62,393 bases of DNA, taken from contig JBHHYR010000002.1 in NCBI GenBank assembly GCA_046757585.1, positions 1 through 62,393 on the forward strand, given 5' to 3'. The notes beneath the pieces are model-generated. The model had not been told where the DNA came from. It saw nothing but the letters and a program-made list of their open reading frames with translations, and did not search any database. Numbering within the stretch: the first letter of the stretch is position 1; each line of letters begins with the position of its first letter. Both the position numbers and the translations under genes were made by a program. The DNA is from JBHHYR01 sp046757585 (GTDB lineage Bacteria > Desulfobacterota > Binatia > HRBIN30). Of the stretch, positions 40,269 to 48,411 are shown piece after piece.

Positions 40269-41699
40269 GTGCAAGCGACTGGTACAAAGCAAACGTCGGG
40301 ATCGCGTGGACTCGGACCGACGCTGGCTCTGCTGCTTCTCGCTGCCTTGATTGGCATCGGCACCACCGTGGCCGGTGCTCTGGCGGTGCTGCCGGTATTC
40401 GGGCTGCTGTTGATTGTCTGGATCGTGGCGCGCCCCGAGTACGGTATCGCACTGTTCCTGTCGACGTTTCTCATGAACTACCCCAAGGCGTTGCAAGGAA
40501 CAGGATTCTTGACGATCAACAATGTCTTAGGAGGCATCTTCCTAGTCCTGCTCGCGTACGAGGTGTACCGCGAGGAAGACTGGTGGTTCCTGCGTGCCCC
40601 GGAAGTGCAGATCCTCGTGTTCATCGTCTTTGCCTTTTATCTTTCGGGGCGTTTTCATGCGCCGGACTCCGCCAAGCTGAGCCTGCTCGGCGTGCAGGTG
40701 ACCACTGCCGCGAATCTGCGAACCTTCATCAATCGGGTGGCCTTTGTCGTGTTCTTCATCAATTTCATCCGTGCGCCAGAACATATCCGCATGATCTATG
40801 TGCTGGCCCTGGCATTCATGGTTGTTACCGCGCTGACCGGGATTCAAAGTGTGTTGCAGGGGGGTGGGCTTTACGGTCAGCGTGCTACCGCTCGTGTCAT
40901 CCTCGCGGCCGTCAACCCAAACCGGTTGGCCATGTTCGCCATCCTTGCCATTGCGGGGCTGTGGTATCTGGCGCAGTCGTTGCAGCCGGTGGCGCTGCGC
41001 TTCGTCATTATCCCGACTATTGTTGTTCTCGCGTTGGCGGTGTTCATGACGGCATCACGCGGCGGTCTGCTTGGTCTGGGCGTGTGCGCTCTGGTCATTC
41101 TCATCGACCAACGTGCCTCCCTCACCATCATATTCAACCTGGCCCTGGCAGGGGTGCTCCTGATGATGTTGGTCCTCCGGTTTGTGCCGGCGAAGAGCCT
41201 CGAACGCATCACCAATTTGCCTGGGACGCAAGCCGGACGGACGGGAGAAGGAGCCGGGTCGTTGCAGCGGCGGCAATACGCCTGGCGGATTGCAATCGAC
41301 ATGGCTCGGGAAAGTCCGTTTCTCGGTGTGGGCATGGGCAATTGGGAGGTGGCGCGCTTTCTAAGGGATCCCACGCGTTCCACCGGCGCGCCGCACAGTT
41401 CCTACTTGCTGGCACTGGTGGAGGGTGGCGCCTTTTGCCTGACCGGTTTCCTCGTCTTGCTCTGGCGCACATGGCGCAACCTGCGCATTTCCGAGGATTA
41501 CCTCAGCGATCCGGCCTTCCCGCTCGCGGACCTACTCTGGATTGTGAAGAGTGCCAAGGTCAGCCTTGTGGTCTTGGTCTTCTTCTCGATTTTCGCGGAT
41601 CTCTGGCAATTGGTCATTCTGTTCTGGCTGGTGGGTCTGGGCATTGTGATTCGCCGGATGGTCGAGCGCACGGCCCTCGAAGAGATTGTCGCTTACTGA
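40269..41699 (+). CDS. O-antigen ligase/polymerase-like membrane protein (Wzy/WaaL family)
   Basis: 476 residues with about eleven to twelve hydrophobic helices. The large periplasmic loop near residues 300-385 precedes 'APHSSYLLALVEGG', the Wzy_C-type 'HS..L' element, and 'MTASRGGLLGLG' lies just before it. Such proteins either polymerise lipid-linked repeat units or ligate them to an acceptor. Next to Wzz-like and Wzx-like genes, polymerase is the more likely role. GTG start about nine bases after AAGG. A longer frame that covers the same bases in another phase is a shadow. Confidence 0.85.
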   Translation: MQATGTKQTSGSRGLGPTLALLLLAALIGIGTTVAGALAVLPVFGLLLIVWIVARPEYGIALFLSTFLMNYPKALQGTGFLTINNVLGGIFLVLLAYEVYREEDWWFLRAPEVQILVFIVFAFYLSGRFHAPDSAKLSLLGVQVTTAANLRTFINRVAFVVFFINFIRAPEHIRMIYVLALAFMVVTALTGIQSVLQGGGLYGQRATARVILAAVNPNRLAMFAILAIAGLWYLAQSLQPVALRFVIIPTIVVLALAVFMTASRGGLLGLGVCALVILIDQRASLTIIFNLALAGVLLMMLVLRFVPAKSLERITNLPGTQAGRTGEGAGSLQRRQYAWRIAIDMARESPFLGVGMGNWEVARFLRDPTRSTGAPHSSYLLALVEGGAFCLTGFLVLLWRTWRNLRISEDYLSDPAFPLADLLWIVKSAKVSLVVLVFFSIFADLWQLVILFWLVGLGIVIRRMVERTALEEIVAY

Positions 41700-41719
41700 G
41701 TGCGACGGCGGAGCGACGA

Positions 41720-42601
41720 GTGGACGCAGCGATGTACGCGCGGTTTCTGCAAGCTACGGGACACCGTGTTGTATCGACCCGCTCGGCGTATTGGTACGAT
41801 GCCAGTCGCGGCTTTTTTCTGAGCGCGCCAGCGCACCGGCTGTACGAGCCGGCCGACGACGAAGTGCGCGTCGTCCTACGGCAACCGCTGTGTCTTGGGG
41901 TACGCTTTGCGACGCCGCTCCACGGCAGTGGCAAACTCAGCTACCAGATCGTGTGCGACGACCAGAAATATGGCCTTGAGGGACTGACCGGAAACGTGCG
42001 CAGCAAAGTGCGTCGGGGCCTCAAACGGTGCGAGGTGGGGCCCGTCGCGTTGCCGGTGATCGCTACGGCAGGGCGCCGTGCCCACCAGGACACCCTGGCA
42101 CGTCAGGGGCGCGACGGTGGCTTGCGCGGCGAAAGCTGGCATCGGTTCTGGGCTGCGGCGGCGGGCACCGCTGGGGTCGAAGGCTGGGGAGCTTGGCGAG
42201 GCGACGTGCTGGCAGCGTTCTTGGTCACCGTGACGTTTGACGACAGTGTCGAGTTTTTGCTGGCACGCTCGCGCACCGATGAACTCGCAGCGTATCCCAA
42301 TAACGCGTTGATTTTCTATGTGGCCGAAGAGATGCTGGTGCGTCGCCATGTGCGAGAAATCACGTTCGGGCTGGAATCGCTGGAACCGGTTGCCCCACTA
42401 GACGAATTCAAGCTCGGCATGGGTTTCCGGCGCCGACCACTCCGCCAAAAGGTTGTGTTCCGCCCGTTCGTCCGCGCGCTGCTGCGCCAAGCACCGGTGC
42501 GGGCGCTCGTTCACCGCTGGAGCGACCGACACGGGTCTGCCGCGGTCTTTTGGCGCAAGGCGGCCGGGCTGCTGCGGTTTGCCGAAGAGGGCGGCCTGTA
42601 G
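41720..42601 (+). CDS. FemAB/GNAT-like acyltransferase (XrtA-EPS-associated type)
   Basis: 293 residues. The true start is GTG 41720 (GGAG seven bases before) or ATG 41732; the frame is open much further upstream only as a shadow of the ligase gene. The fold is a tandem GNAT domain: 'KLSYQIVCDDQKYGLEGL', 'SKVRRGLKRCEVGP', 'GDVLAAFLVTVTFDDSVEFL', 'YPNNALIFYVAEEMLVRR' and 'LDEFKLGMGFRRRPLRQKV'. This pattern is that of FemAB-like proteins seen in EPS loci, which transfer an acyl or aminoacyl group. The donor is unknown. Confidence 0.75.
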   Translation: MDAAMYARFLQATGHRVVSTRSAYWYDASRGFFLSAPAHRLYEPADDEVRVVLRQPLCLGVRFATPLHGSGKLSYQIVCDDQKYGLEGLTGNVRSKVRRGLKRCEVGPVALPVIATAGRRAHQDTLARQGRDGGLRGESWHRFWAAAAGTAGVEGWGAWRGDVLAAFLVTVTFDDSVEFLLARSRTDELAAYPNNALIFYVAEEMLVRRHVREITFGLESLEPVAPLDEFKLGMGFRRRPLRQKVVFRPFVRALLRQAPVRALVHRWSDRHGSAAVFWRKAAGLLRFAEEGGL

Positions 42602-42613
42602 GGGACAGCCCTG

Positions 42614-43453
42614 ATGCACGGGCGCAACGCCGCTGTTGCCCGCCGGTACTATCCGGGCTATCGACCGCCCAAGCAGGCCTATCAGGAGGTCTTGGATCAG
42701 CAGGTGCAGTCAGACACCTCGTGGCTCGACATCGGATGTGGCCGGCGGGTGTGCGCGGACAAGACACTCAATCGGCTGTTGCCACGCCGCGCTCGTCTGA
42801 CCGTGGGATGCGATCGTGATCCTTACATTTCTGGCCATTCCAGCGTTAGGAACTTGGTGTTGTGCGACGCGGCGGCGTTGCCGTTTCGCAACGGCGTCTT
42901 CAGCTTGGTTTCCGCCTCCATGGTGCTGGAGCACTTGGAAGACCCCGAAGCAGTGTTTCGTGAAGTTGCCCGGGTGAGCCAGCCGGGCGGACGCTTCGTG
43001 GTCTTCACCCCCAACCGCTACAACTATGCAATGCTAGTTGCCGCTGTCACGCCGCATCGCTTCCACGTGCTCTGGAGGAAGTTTACCCATTACCTGGCTC
43101 GCGGACAGTGGCGGGATTTTGGTGCCGATCTCTTCCCGACTTGGTACCGGGCCAATTCCGCCAGCTGCCTGCGGTCTTTGCTCTCCCGGACGGCGTTCAA
43201 GGAAGAGCGAGTACAGTACTTGTCGCTCGCTCACTCGTTCGGCTTCGTGAGGCCGCTGTACGTGTTGTCGCTGCTGTTGGAACGGGCCATTCATCGCTGT
43301 GGCTTCCACATCCTGAAGGCGGATATTCTGGCTGTCTTCGTACACGACGGCCGAGCGCACACGTTGGGTCAGGGGCAAGGGGATGGCGGCGCCAGCCGGC
43401 CAGCCTCGAGTGGTGTTGCCGCCTGGAACGGCCGAGGTGCGGATGGCGTTTGA
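42614..43453 (+). CDS. Class I SAM-dependent methyltransferase
   Basis: 279 residues; GGGGA eight bases before the ATG. SAM-binding motif I is 'SWLDIGCGRRVCADKTL', motif II 'VGCDRDP', then 'DAAALPFRNGVFSLVSASMV' and 'LEHLEDPEAVFREVARVSQP'. Members of this group in polysaccharide loci methylate sugars or act on lipid-linked intermediates. The Gly/Ala-rich C-terminal tail overlaps the next gene by 11 bases. Confidence 0.85.
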   Translation: MHGRNAAVARRYYPGYRPPKQAYQEVLDQQVQSDTSWLDIGCGRRVCADKTLNRLLPRRARLTVGCDRDPYISGHSSVRNLVLCDAAALPFRNGVFSLVSASMVLEHLEDPEAVFREVARVSQPGGRFVVFTPNRYNYAMLVAAVTPHRFHVLWRKFTHYLARGQWRDFGADLFPTWYRANSASCLRSLLSRTAFKEERVQYLSLAHSFGFVRPLYVLSLLLERAIHRCGFHILKADILAVFVHDGRAHTLGQGQGDGGASRPASSGVAAWNGRGADGV

Positions 43454-44657
43454 GAGTGCCAGTGGTATCCGAGCCGGGTCCACGGCTCAGCGGACAGTGG
43501 CGACGCGGACCGTTCCGTTTCATCGTCCTGACATCGGCGAGGAAGAAGTCAGTGCGGTGGTCGAGACACTTCGCTCGGGGTGGCTGACGCTGGGGCCACG
43601 GAGCCAGGCGTTCGAACAGGAATTTGCACGGGAAGTTGGAGCCCCGCACGCTGTCGCGGTCAACTCCTGCACCGCAGCACTACATCTCGCGCTGGACGGG
43701 CTGCAGCTCAGGCCTGGCGACGAAGTCATCACCAGCACGTTCACGTTCGCAGCAACTGGCGCCACGATCATCCACGCGGGTGCGCGGCCCGTCCTCGTCG
43801 ACTGCACGGCGGATACGCTCAACCTGGATCCGAGCGATGTTGCGCGGAAGGTGACACCCCGCACTCGGGCGATCGTGCCGGTGCATTTCGCGGGTCATCC
43901 GGCCGCCATGGATGAGCTGCTAGAGATCGCGCGGGCGCATCATCTCAGCGTCGTTGAAGACGGGGCGCATGCTCTGCCGGCCAGCTATCGCGGCCGGCGC
44001 GTCGGGAGCATCGGTGATCTGACCGCTTTCAGCTTCTATGCCACCAAGAACCTGACCACGGGCGAGGGGGGTATGCTGACCTTGGCCGACGGGGCTCTGG
44101 CCGAGCGCTTGCGAGCACGGCGGCTGCATGGCATGAGCCGCGACGCCTGGCGGCGCTATCGTGCCGACGGATCGTGGCGTTACGATGTGTCCTCGCCCGG
44201 CTTCAAGTACCACATGACAGATACTGCTGCCGCCATGGGATTAGTGCAGCTCCGGCGGCTCCCGGCGTTGCACCGCAGGCGCCGGCAGCTCGTGGCCCTG
44301 TACGACGAGCTCCTGGCCGGCACGGAGGAATTGCAGCTGCCCAGCGCACAGCCAGAAGTCGAACACGCCTGGCATCTGTACGTGATCCGGGTGCGACCAG
44401 AGCGGCTGCGGAGCCACCGCGACCGCATCATGGAAGAGTTGAAGGCGCAGGGGATCAGCACCAACGTGCACTTCATTCCGCTTCATTTGCATTCCTACTA
44501 CCGTGGCACCTTCGGTTATCGGCCTGAGGACTTCCCGGTCGCGTCTGCCGTCGCCGAGACGATCATGTCCCTGCCGCTTTTCACCTTGATGTCAGATGAG
44601 GACGTGCGCTACGTTGCGTCACGACTCCGCAGGATCCTGGATGGAAATCGACGTTGA
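43443..44657 (+). CDS. DegT/DnrJ/EryC1/StrS-family sugar aminotransferase
   Basis: 404 residues from ATG 43443, chosen for GAGG six bases upstream; an ATG at 43383 would overlap the methyltransferase by 71 bases. PLP enzyme: 'VNSCTAALHLALDGL', 'ITSTFTFAATGATIIHAGA', 'VVEDGAHALPASYRG', and the PLP lysine in 'SFYATKNLTTGEGGML'. It converts a keto nucleotide sugar to an amino sugar. The keto substrate could come from one of the epimerase/dehydratase-like genes downstream. Confidence 0.92.
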   Translation: MAFESASGIRAGSTAQRTVATRTVPFHRPDIGEEEVSAVVETLRSGWLTLGPRSQAFEQEFAREVGAPHAVAVNSCTAALHLALDGLQLRPGDEVITSTFTFAATGATIIHAGARPVLVDCTADTLNLDPSDVARKVTPRTRAIVPVHFAGHPAAMDELLEIARAHHLSVVEDGAHALPASYRGRRVGSIGDLTAFSFYATKNLTTGEGGMLTLADGALAERLRARRLHGMSRDAWRRYRADGSWRYDVSSPGFKYHMTDTAAAMGLVQLRRLPALHRRRRQLVALYDELLAGTEELQLPSAQPEVEHAWHLYVIRVRPERLRSHRDRIMEELKAQGISTNVHFIPLHLHSYYRGTFGYRPEDFPVASAVAETIMSLPLFTLMSDEDVRYVASRLRRILDGNRR

Positions 44658-46158
44658 TGCCGCGAAGCGTGAATCCACCCTGGCGCGACGTCAACACGCT
44701 GCGGCGCGAGCCGGTCGGAGTGAGCGTGCCATGACGCGGCCAGGCATGTTTGCGAAGCACTGCGTGGATTTTACGTTGGCGCTCGCGGGAGTGATCTGCC
44801 TGTTACCGCTACTCGTGACCGTTGCCGTGCTCATCAAGTTGGATACGCCGGGACCGGTCTTCTTCCGACAGAAGCGGGTGGGACGGGGTGGCCGCCTCTT
44901 TGACATTTACAAGTTCCGAACCATGGTGGAGCGGGCCTACTTGATGGGATCGCGCCTGACGGTCAAGCGCGATCCGCGCGTCACGCGGCTTGGCAGGTTT
45001 CTGCGGTGGTCCAAGATCGATGAGTTGCCGCAGTTGCTCAACGTCTTGAGAGGCGAGATGAGCTTGATTGGGCCGCGCCCCGAAGACGCGCATTTCGTCA
45101 AATTCTACACCCCTCGGCAACGGCGCGTGTTGACGGTACGGCCCGGCGTTGTGGGTCCGAGCCAGATCTGGGGGCGGGACGAGGTCGAGGACTACCCCGA
45201 AGGGATCAAGGACACCGAGCAGTACTACGTGGAGCACATCCTGCCGGCGAAGCTGGAGCGCGACCTCGAGTACGTGGCAGCTGCGACGTTCTGGGGCGAC
45301 ATGTTATTGTTCGTCCGGGGTGCGTGGATCACGGTGCGCGGCGCGTTCCGGGCGAAGTACCTGTGGCGCCGCCGGCGACGCATAGCCCTCATGGGTCTCG
45401 ATGTGGCGCTGGCAGCCGCTTCGTATGCGCTGGCGCTGTTGATTCGTTTCGACTGGCACTGGCCAGGGCACGCAGAGTACACGCTCCAGACGATGGCACT
45501 CATCGCCCTGATCCGGCCCGTGGTGCTGGGGTACTTCGGGGCCTACCAGGGTGTCCTGTCGTACTTCGGATGGTGGGATCTCGTGGCCCTGTTCAAGGCG
45601 GTGTCGGTAGGGTCGGTGGCGGTTGCGGGGGTGACCTACTTCGCGGGCTCTCAGACGCATCCACGATCCGTGTTCGTGATCGACTGGGCGTTGCTGCTGT
45701 CGTTCCTGGTCAGCTCGCGCTATCTGTTCCGCACATGGGCGCGCCGGCATCCACGACGGCACGCGCGAGAAAGGGCAATCATAGTGGGTGCGGGACACGG
45801 TGGGGAACAGATCAGTCGTGCCTTACTTGAAGACCCGTCCTCCGGCTACCGTCCGATCGGTTTTATCGACGAGTCGCCAGAGCGATGGGGCTCCCGGATT
45901 CATGGCATCAAGGTCCTTGGCGGGGCCGCCGAGATGCGGCTGGCGCTTTCCGCGAATGGCGTCCGCGTAGTCTTCGTTTGTCTGTCGGATCTCACAGAGC
46001 CAACCGCCCGCGAGATAGCGGAGATCTGCACGAACGCCGGCATCGAATGTCGGATGCTTCCAGCCCTGAGCGAACTCTTGAATACTGACAGCTTCACCAT
46101 CGAACGGGCGGCCGGACAGACACCACCTGTGGCCGCACCGCACACCGAGCTGACGTGA
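44641..46158 (+). CDS. Sugar-phosphate transferase fused to a CapD-type membrane/Rossmann region
   Basis: 505 residues from ATG 44641 (AGGA six bases before). First half: one membrane helix, then a polyprenyl-phosphate glycosyl-1-phosphate transferase ('FFRQKRVGRGGRLFDIYKFR', 'DELPQLLNVLRGEMSLIGPR', 'RPGVVGPSQIWGR'), which starts the lipid-linked unit. Second half: four membrane helices (about 248-365) and a Rossmann domain ('AIIVGAGHGGEQISRALL' at about 378-396, 'GFIDESPERWGSRIHGIKV') like the N-terminal part of WbpM/CapD/PglF. It ends where the catalytic SDR domain of those enzymes would begin. In WbaP-type proteins the membrane part comes first, so this order is inverted. Confidence 0.85.
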   Translation: MEIDVDAAKRESTLARRQHAAARAGRSERAMTRPGMFAKHCVDFTLALAGVICLLPLLVTVAVLIKLDTPGPVFFRQKRVGRGGRLFDIYKFRTMVERAYLMGSRLTVKRDPRVTRLGRFLRWSKIDELPQLLNVLRGEMSLIGPRPEDAHFVKFYTPRQRRVLTVRPGVVGPSQIWGRDEVEDYPEGIKDTEQYYVEHILPAKLERDLEYVAAATFWGDMLLFVRGAWITVRGAFRAKYLWRRRRRIALMGLDVALAAASYALALLIRFDWHWPGHAEYTLQTMALIALIRPVVLGYFGAYQGVLSYFGWWDLVALFKAVSVGSVAVAGVTYFAGSQTHPRSVFVIDWALLLSFLVSSRYLFRTWARRHPRRHARERAIIVGAGHGGEQISRALLEDPSSGYRPIGFIDESPERWGSRIHGIKVLGGAAEMRLALSANGVRVVFVCLSDLTEPTAREIAEICTNAGIECRMLPALSELLNTDSFTIERAAGQTPPVAAPHTELT

Positions 46159-46196
46159 TCGGCAGCTTCTGCGTCCAGTGCTTTTGAACGAGCGCC

Positions 46197-46235
46197 CGTG
46201 CGCCGTCACCGGCGCGCGAGGCGTGTGACGGCACG
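46197..46235 (+). other. Hairpin in an intra-operon gap
   Basis: GCCGTCAC (46202-46209) pairs with GTGACGGC (46225-46232), extended by CGTG (46197-46200) with CACG (46232-46235) across a small bulge, sharing C46232; loop of 15 bases. It sits in the 145-base gap between the transferase fusion and the epimerase, the longest gap in the second half of the operon. No T run follows, so it could be a pause, a processing site or a weak terminator. Confidence 0.4.
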
Positions 46236-46303
46236 AGAGCGCCACCCGCAGTGCGAAGGATTTTCCGCGCGCCCGGCCGTCGTATTAGAGGAAGGAGGGT
46301 ACC

Positions 46304-47311
46304 ATGCGAGATGGCATTGTCTTGGTCACCGGGGGAGCCGGGTACATCGGCTCCCATCTGCTCCGTCAGCTATTGCAGCGGGGATATCAAGTGCGCGTCC
46401 TCGATAAGTTCCTGTACGGGGAGCATGGCATTGCCGAACTGCGCGGGAATCCGAACCTCGAGGTGCGCTACGGTGACATCTGCAACATCCGGGATGTCGT
46501 GCAAGCAGTCAACGGTGTACGGACGGTCGTCGCCCTGGCTGCGCTGGTCGGCGATGCCGCCTGTGACCTGGATCCCCGAGAAGCACTGACAACGAACTTT
46601 GAGGCAACGCGTTGTTTACTGGAGAGCTGCCGTGAAGCCGGAGTGGAACGTGTGGTGTTTGCATCGTCGTGCAGTGTGTACGGCGCCAACGGCAACGAGC
46701 TGCTCCACGAGACTTCGTATCTCAACCCCGTCTCTCTCTATGCGCGCACCCGTATCATGTCGGAAGAGGTGCTGTTGCAAGAGCGCGGTCCCGTTGAAGT
46801 CGTCGTCCTGCGCCTGTCAACTGTATGCGGCTTGTCGCCCCGGATGCGCTTCGATCTCATGGTCAATACGATCACCGCCCGGGCCAGCGTCGAGGGACGG
46901 GTGCGTATCGTTGGCGCCAATCAATGGCGCCCGCATATACACGTGCAGGACGCTGCCCGGGCCTTCCTGTGCGCGGTCGAGGCGCCGTCTCAGGCTACGG
47001 CTGAACGGGTGTTCAACGTCGGTGCGGAGGGCCTCAATTTTACCGTGGGGGAAATCGCCGAGAAGGTAGTGCAGCAGATTCCAGGCACGGTTGTCGAGTA
47101 CTTCGACCGGATCGAGGACAAGCGTAGTTACCGGGTGGCCTTCGACCGCATCCGTGAGGAGCTGGGATTCGTGCCACTGCGCTCGGTCGACGACGCCATC
47201 CGCGAGGTCCGTACGATGCTGCAAACCGGTGAAGTGGGCGATTACGCTGATGACGTGTACCACAACGTCAAGTTTCTCCGACACTACAAGGGCCGTCGTG
47301 GGCCGAGGTGA
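46304..47311 (+). CDS. NAD-dependent sugar epimerase/dehydratase with altered catalytic lysine
   Basis: 335 residues; GGAGG five bases before the ATG. Extended SDR: 'VLVTGGAGYIGSHLLRQLL', 'GDICNIRDVV', 'FASSCSVYGANG', then the catalytic 'YARTRIMSEEV'. The usual Tyr-x3-Lys reads Tyr146-x3-Arg150, so the lysine that holds the nicotinamide ribose is replaced by Arg. 'WRPHIHVQDAARAFL' and the C-terminal substrate domain are normal. It follows the transferase fusion whose last part looks like the front half of a CapD-type enzyme. Its sugar substrate is unknown. Confidence 0.85.
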   Translation: MRDGIVLVTGGAGYIGSHLLRQLLQRGYQVRVLDKFLYGEHGIAELRGNPNLEVRYGDICNIRDVVQAVNGVRTVVALAALVGDAACDLDPREALTTNFEATRCLLESCREAGVERVVFASSCSVYGANGNELLHETSYLNPVSLYARTRIMSEEVLLQERGPVEVVVLRLSTVCGLSPRMRFDLMVNTITARASVEGRVRIVGANQWRPHIHVQDAARAFLCAVEAPSQATAERVFNVGAEGLNFTVGEIAEKVVQQIPGTVVEYFDRIEDKRSYRVAFDRIREELGFVPLRSVDDAIREVRTMLQTGEVGDYADDVYHNVKFLRHYKGRRGPR

Positions 47312-48411
47312 ACGCCGGGACGTGCGCGCCGATGAAGACAGCAACCCACTTCCGGGTTGCACTTGTGGGTTGCGGTCGGATCGCCCACGTACACTGCCGG
47401 TACCTACGTCAGATGTCACAGGTGCTGCTGGTCGGGGCGTGCGATCGCAGCCGCGCAGCGCGAGAGGCGTTGACCGCCCGCTGGCAAGTGCCCACATATG
47501 CCGATATCGACGAGCTGTTGAGCGCGGCTCAGCCGGATGTTGTTCACGTCGTGACACCGCCGGCAACACACGCCGTCCTGGCGCAGCGCCTGCTCGACGC
47601 TCGGGTCCATGTGCTGGTCGAAAAGCCCATGGCTCTCACGGTGGCCGATGCCGATGCCATGCTTGCAGCCGCCCGGCGGGCCGGCAGGCACCTCACCGTC
47701 GACCACAACCGCTGGTTCGATCCCGTTGTCCAGCGGGCGCGGTCGTTGCTGGAGGCGGGGCGGCTGGGGACGCTCGTCGGTGTCGAAGTGTTCCAGGGGG
47801 CAGCGGTTGAGACGGAGCTGCGAGCAACACAAGCCGGACATTGGAAAAACTCCCTGCCCGGCGGCAGCCTGTACGATCTTGCGCCCCATCCCTGCTATCT
47901 GTTGCGCAACTTCGTGGGAAGGATCGCCGACGTGCAAGTGGTCACCCGCGCCGATCCAGGTCGACGATTGCGCGAGCTGCGTGCCGTTGTCGATGGCGAG
48001 CAGGCGCTTGGTGTTCTGACCATTTCCCTCGAGGCAGCTCCATTCATGAACCGGGTAACGCTGTTCGGCACGACCATGAGCGCGGAGGTCAATCTGAACA
48101 ACATGACGCTGGTGCTGCGCCGTACCCACCGGGTTCCCAAGCTCATCGGCAAGGTATTGCCCAATGTCGATGAGGCACTGCAGCTGCTGAGGGCCACGCT
48201 GCTCAACGGTTTCGAGTTCATCCGCGGCCGGCAACGCTACTATCCCGGTATGGGCGTTCACTTGCGCCTGTTGTACGGCGCCTTGGCAGCCGGCCAGCCC
48301 CCGCCAGTGCGCGCGGAAGACGGCCGCGAGGCCGTGTGGCTCGTCCAACAGATCTGGGAGCGGGCGGGGGTGACCATCACCGCCCCGTCGCGACGGATGG
48401 CACGCGCGTGA
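47308..48411 (+). CDS. Gfo/Idh/MocA-family oxidoreductase
   Basis: 367 residues; GTG overlaps the epimerase stop as GTGA (ATG 47332 is the other choice). NAD-binding 'VALVGCGRIAHVHCRYL', 'VVHVVTPPATHAVL', and the catalytic 'VLVEKPMALTVADAD' (Glu-Lys-Pro). 'GGSLYDLAPHPCYLLRNFVG' provides the conserved Asp and His of the substrate domain. It is a sugar dehydrogenase-type enzyme, probably making a keto sugar for the aminotransferase. Confidence 0.9.
   Translation: MNAGTCAPMKTATHFRVALVGCGRIAHVHCRYLRQMSQVLLVGACDRSRAAREALTARWQVPTYADIDELLSAAQPDVVHVVTPPATHAVLAQRLLDARVHVLVEKPMALTVADADAMLAAARRAGRHLTVDHNRWFDPVVQRARSLLEAGRLGTLVGVEVFQGAAVETELRATQAGHWKNSLPGGSLYDLAPHPCYLLRNFVGRIADVQVVTRADPGRRLRELRAVVDGEQALGVLTISLEAAPFMNRVTLFGTTMSAEVNLNNMTLVLRRTHRVPKLIGKVLPNVDEALQLLRATLLNGFEFIRGRQRYYPGMGVHLRLLYGALAAGQPPPVRAEDGREAVWLVQQIWERAGVTITAPSRRMARA

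Noticed and set aside
38353..40496. Long antisense frames opposite the chain-length and autokinase genes
   Set aside because: Translations are His/Arg/Gln-rich shadows; the plus-strand genes are certain.
40265..41719. First 485 codons of a long 778-codon frame before the FemAB-like gene
   Set aside because: It is the out-of-phase shadow of the Wzy/WaaL-like gene, which has the hydrophobic helices and the expected motifs. Only the part from 41720 is coding in that phase.
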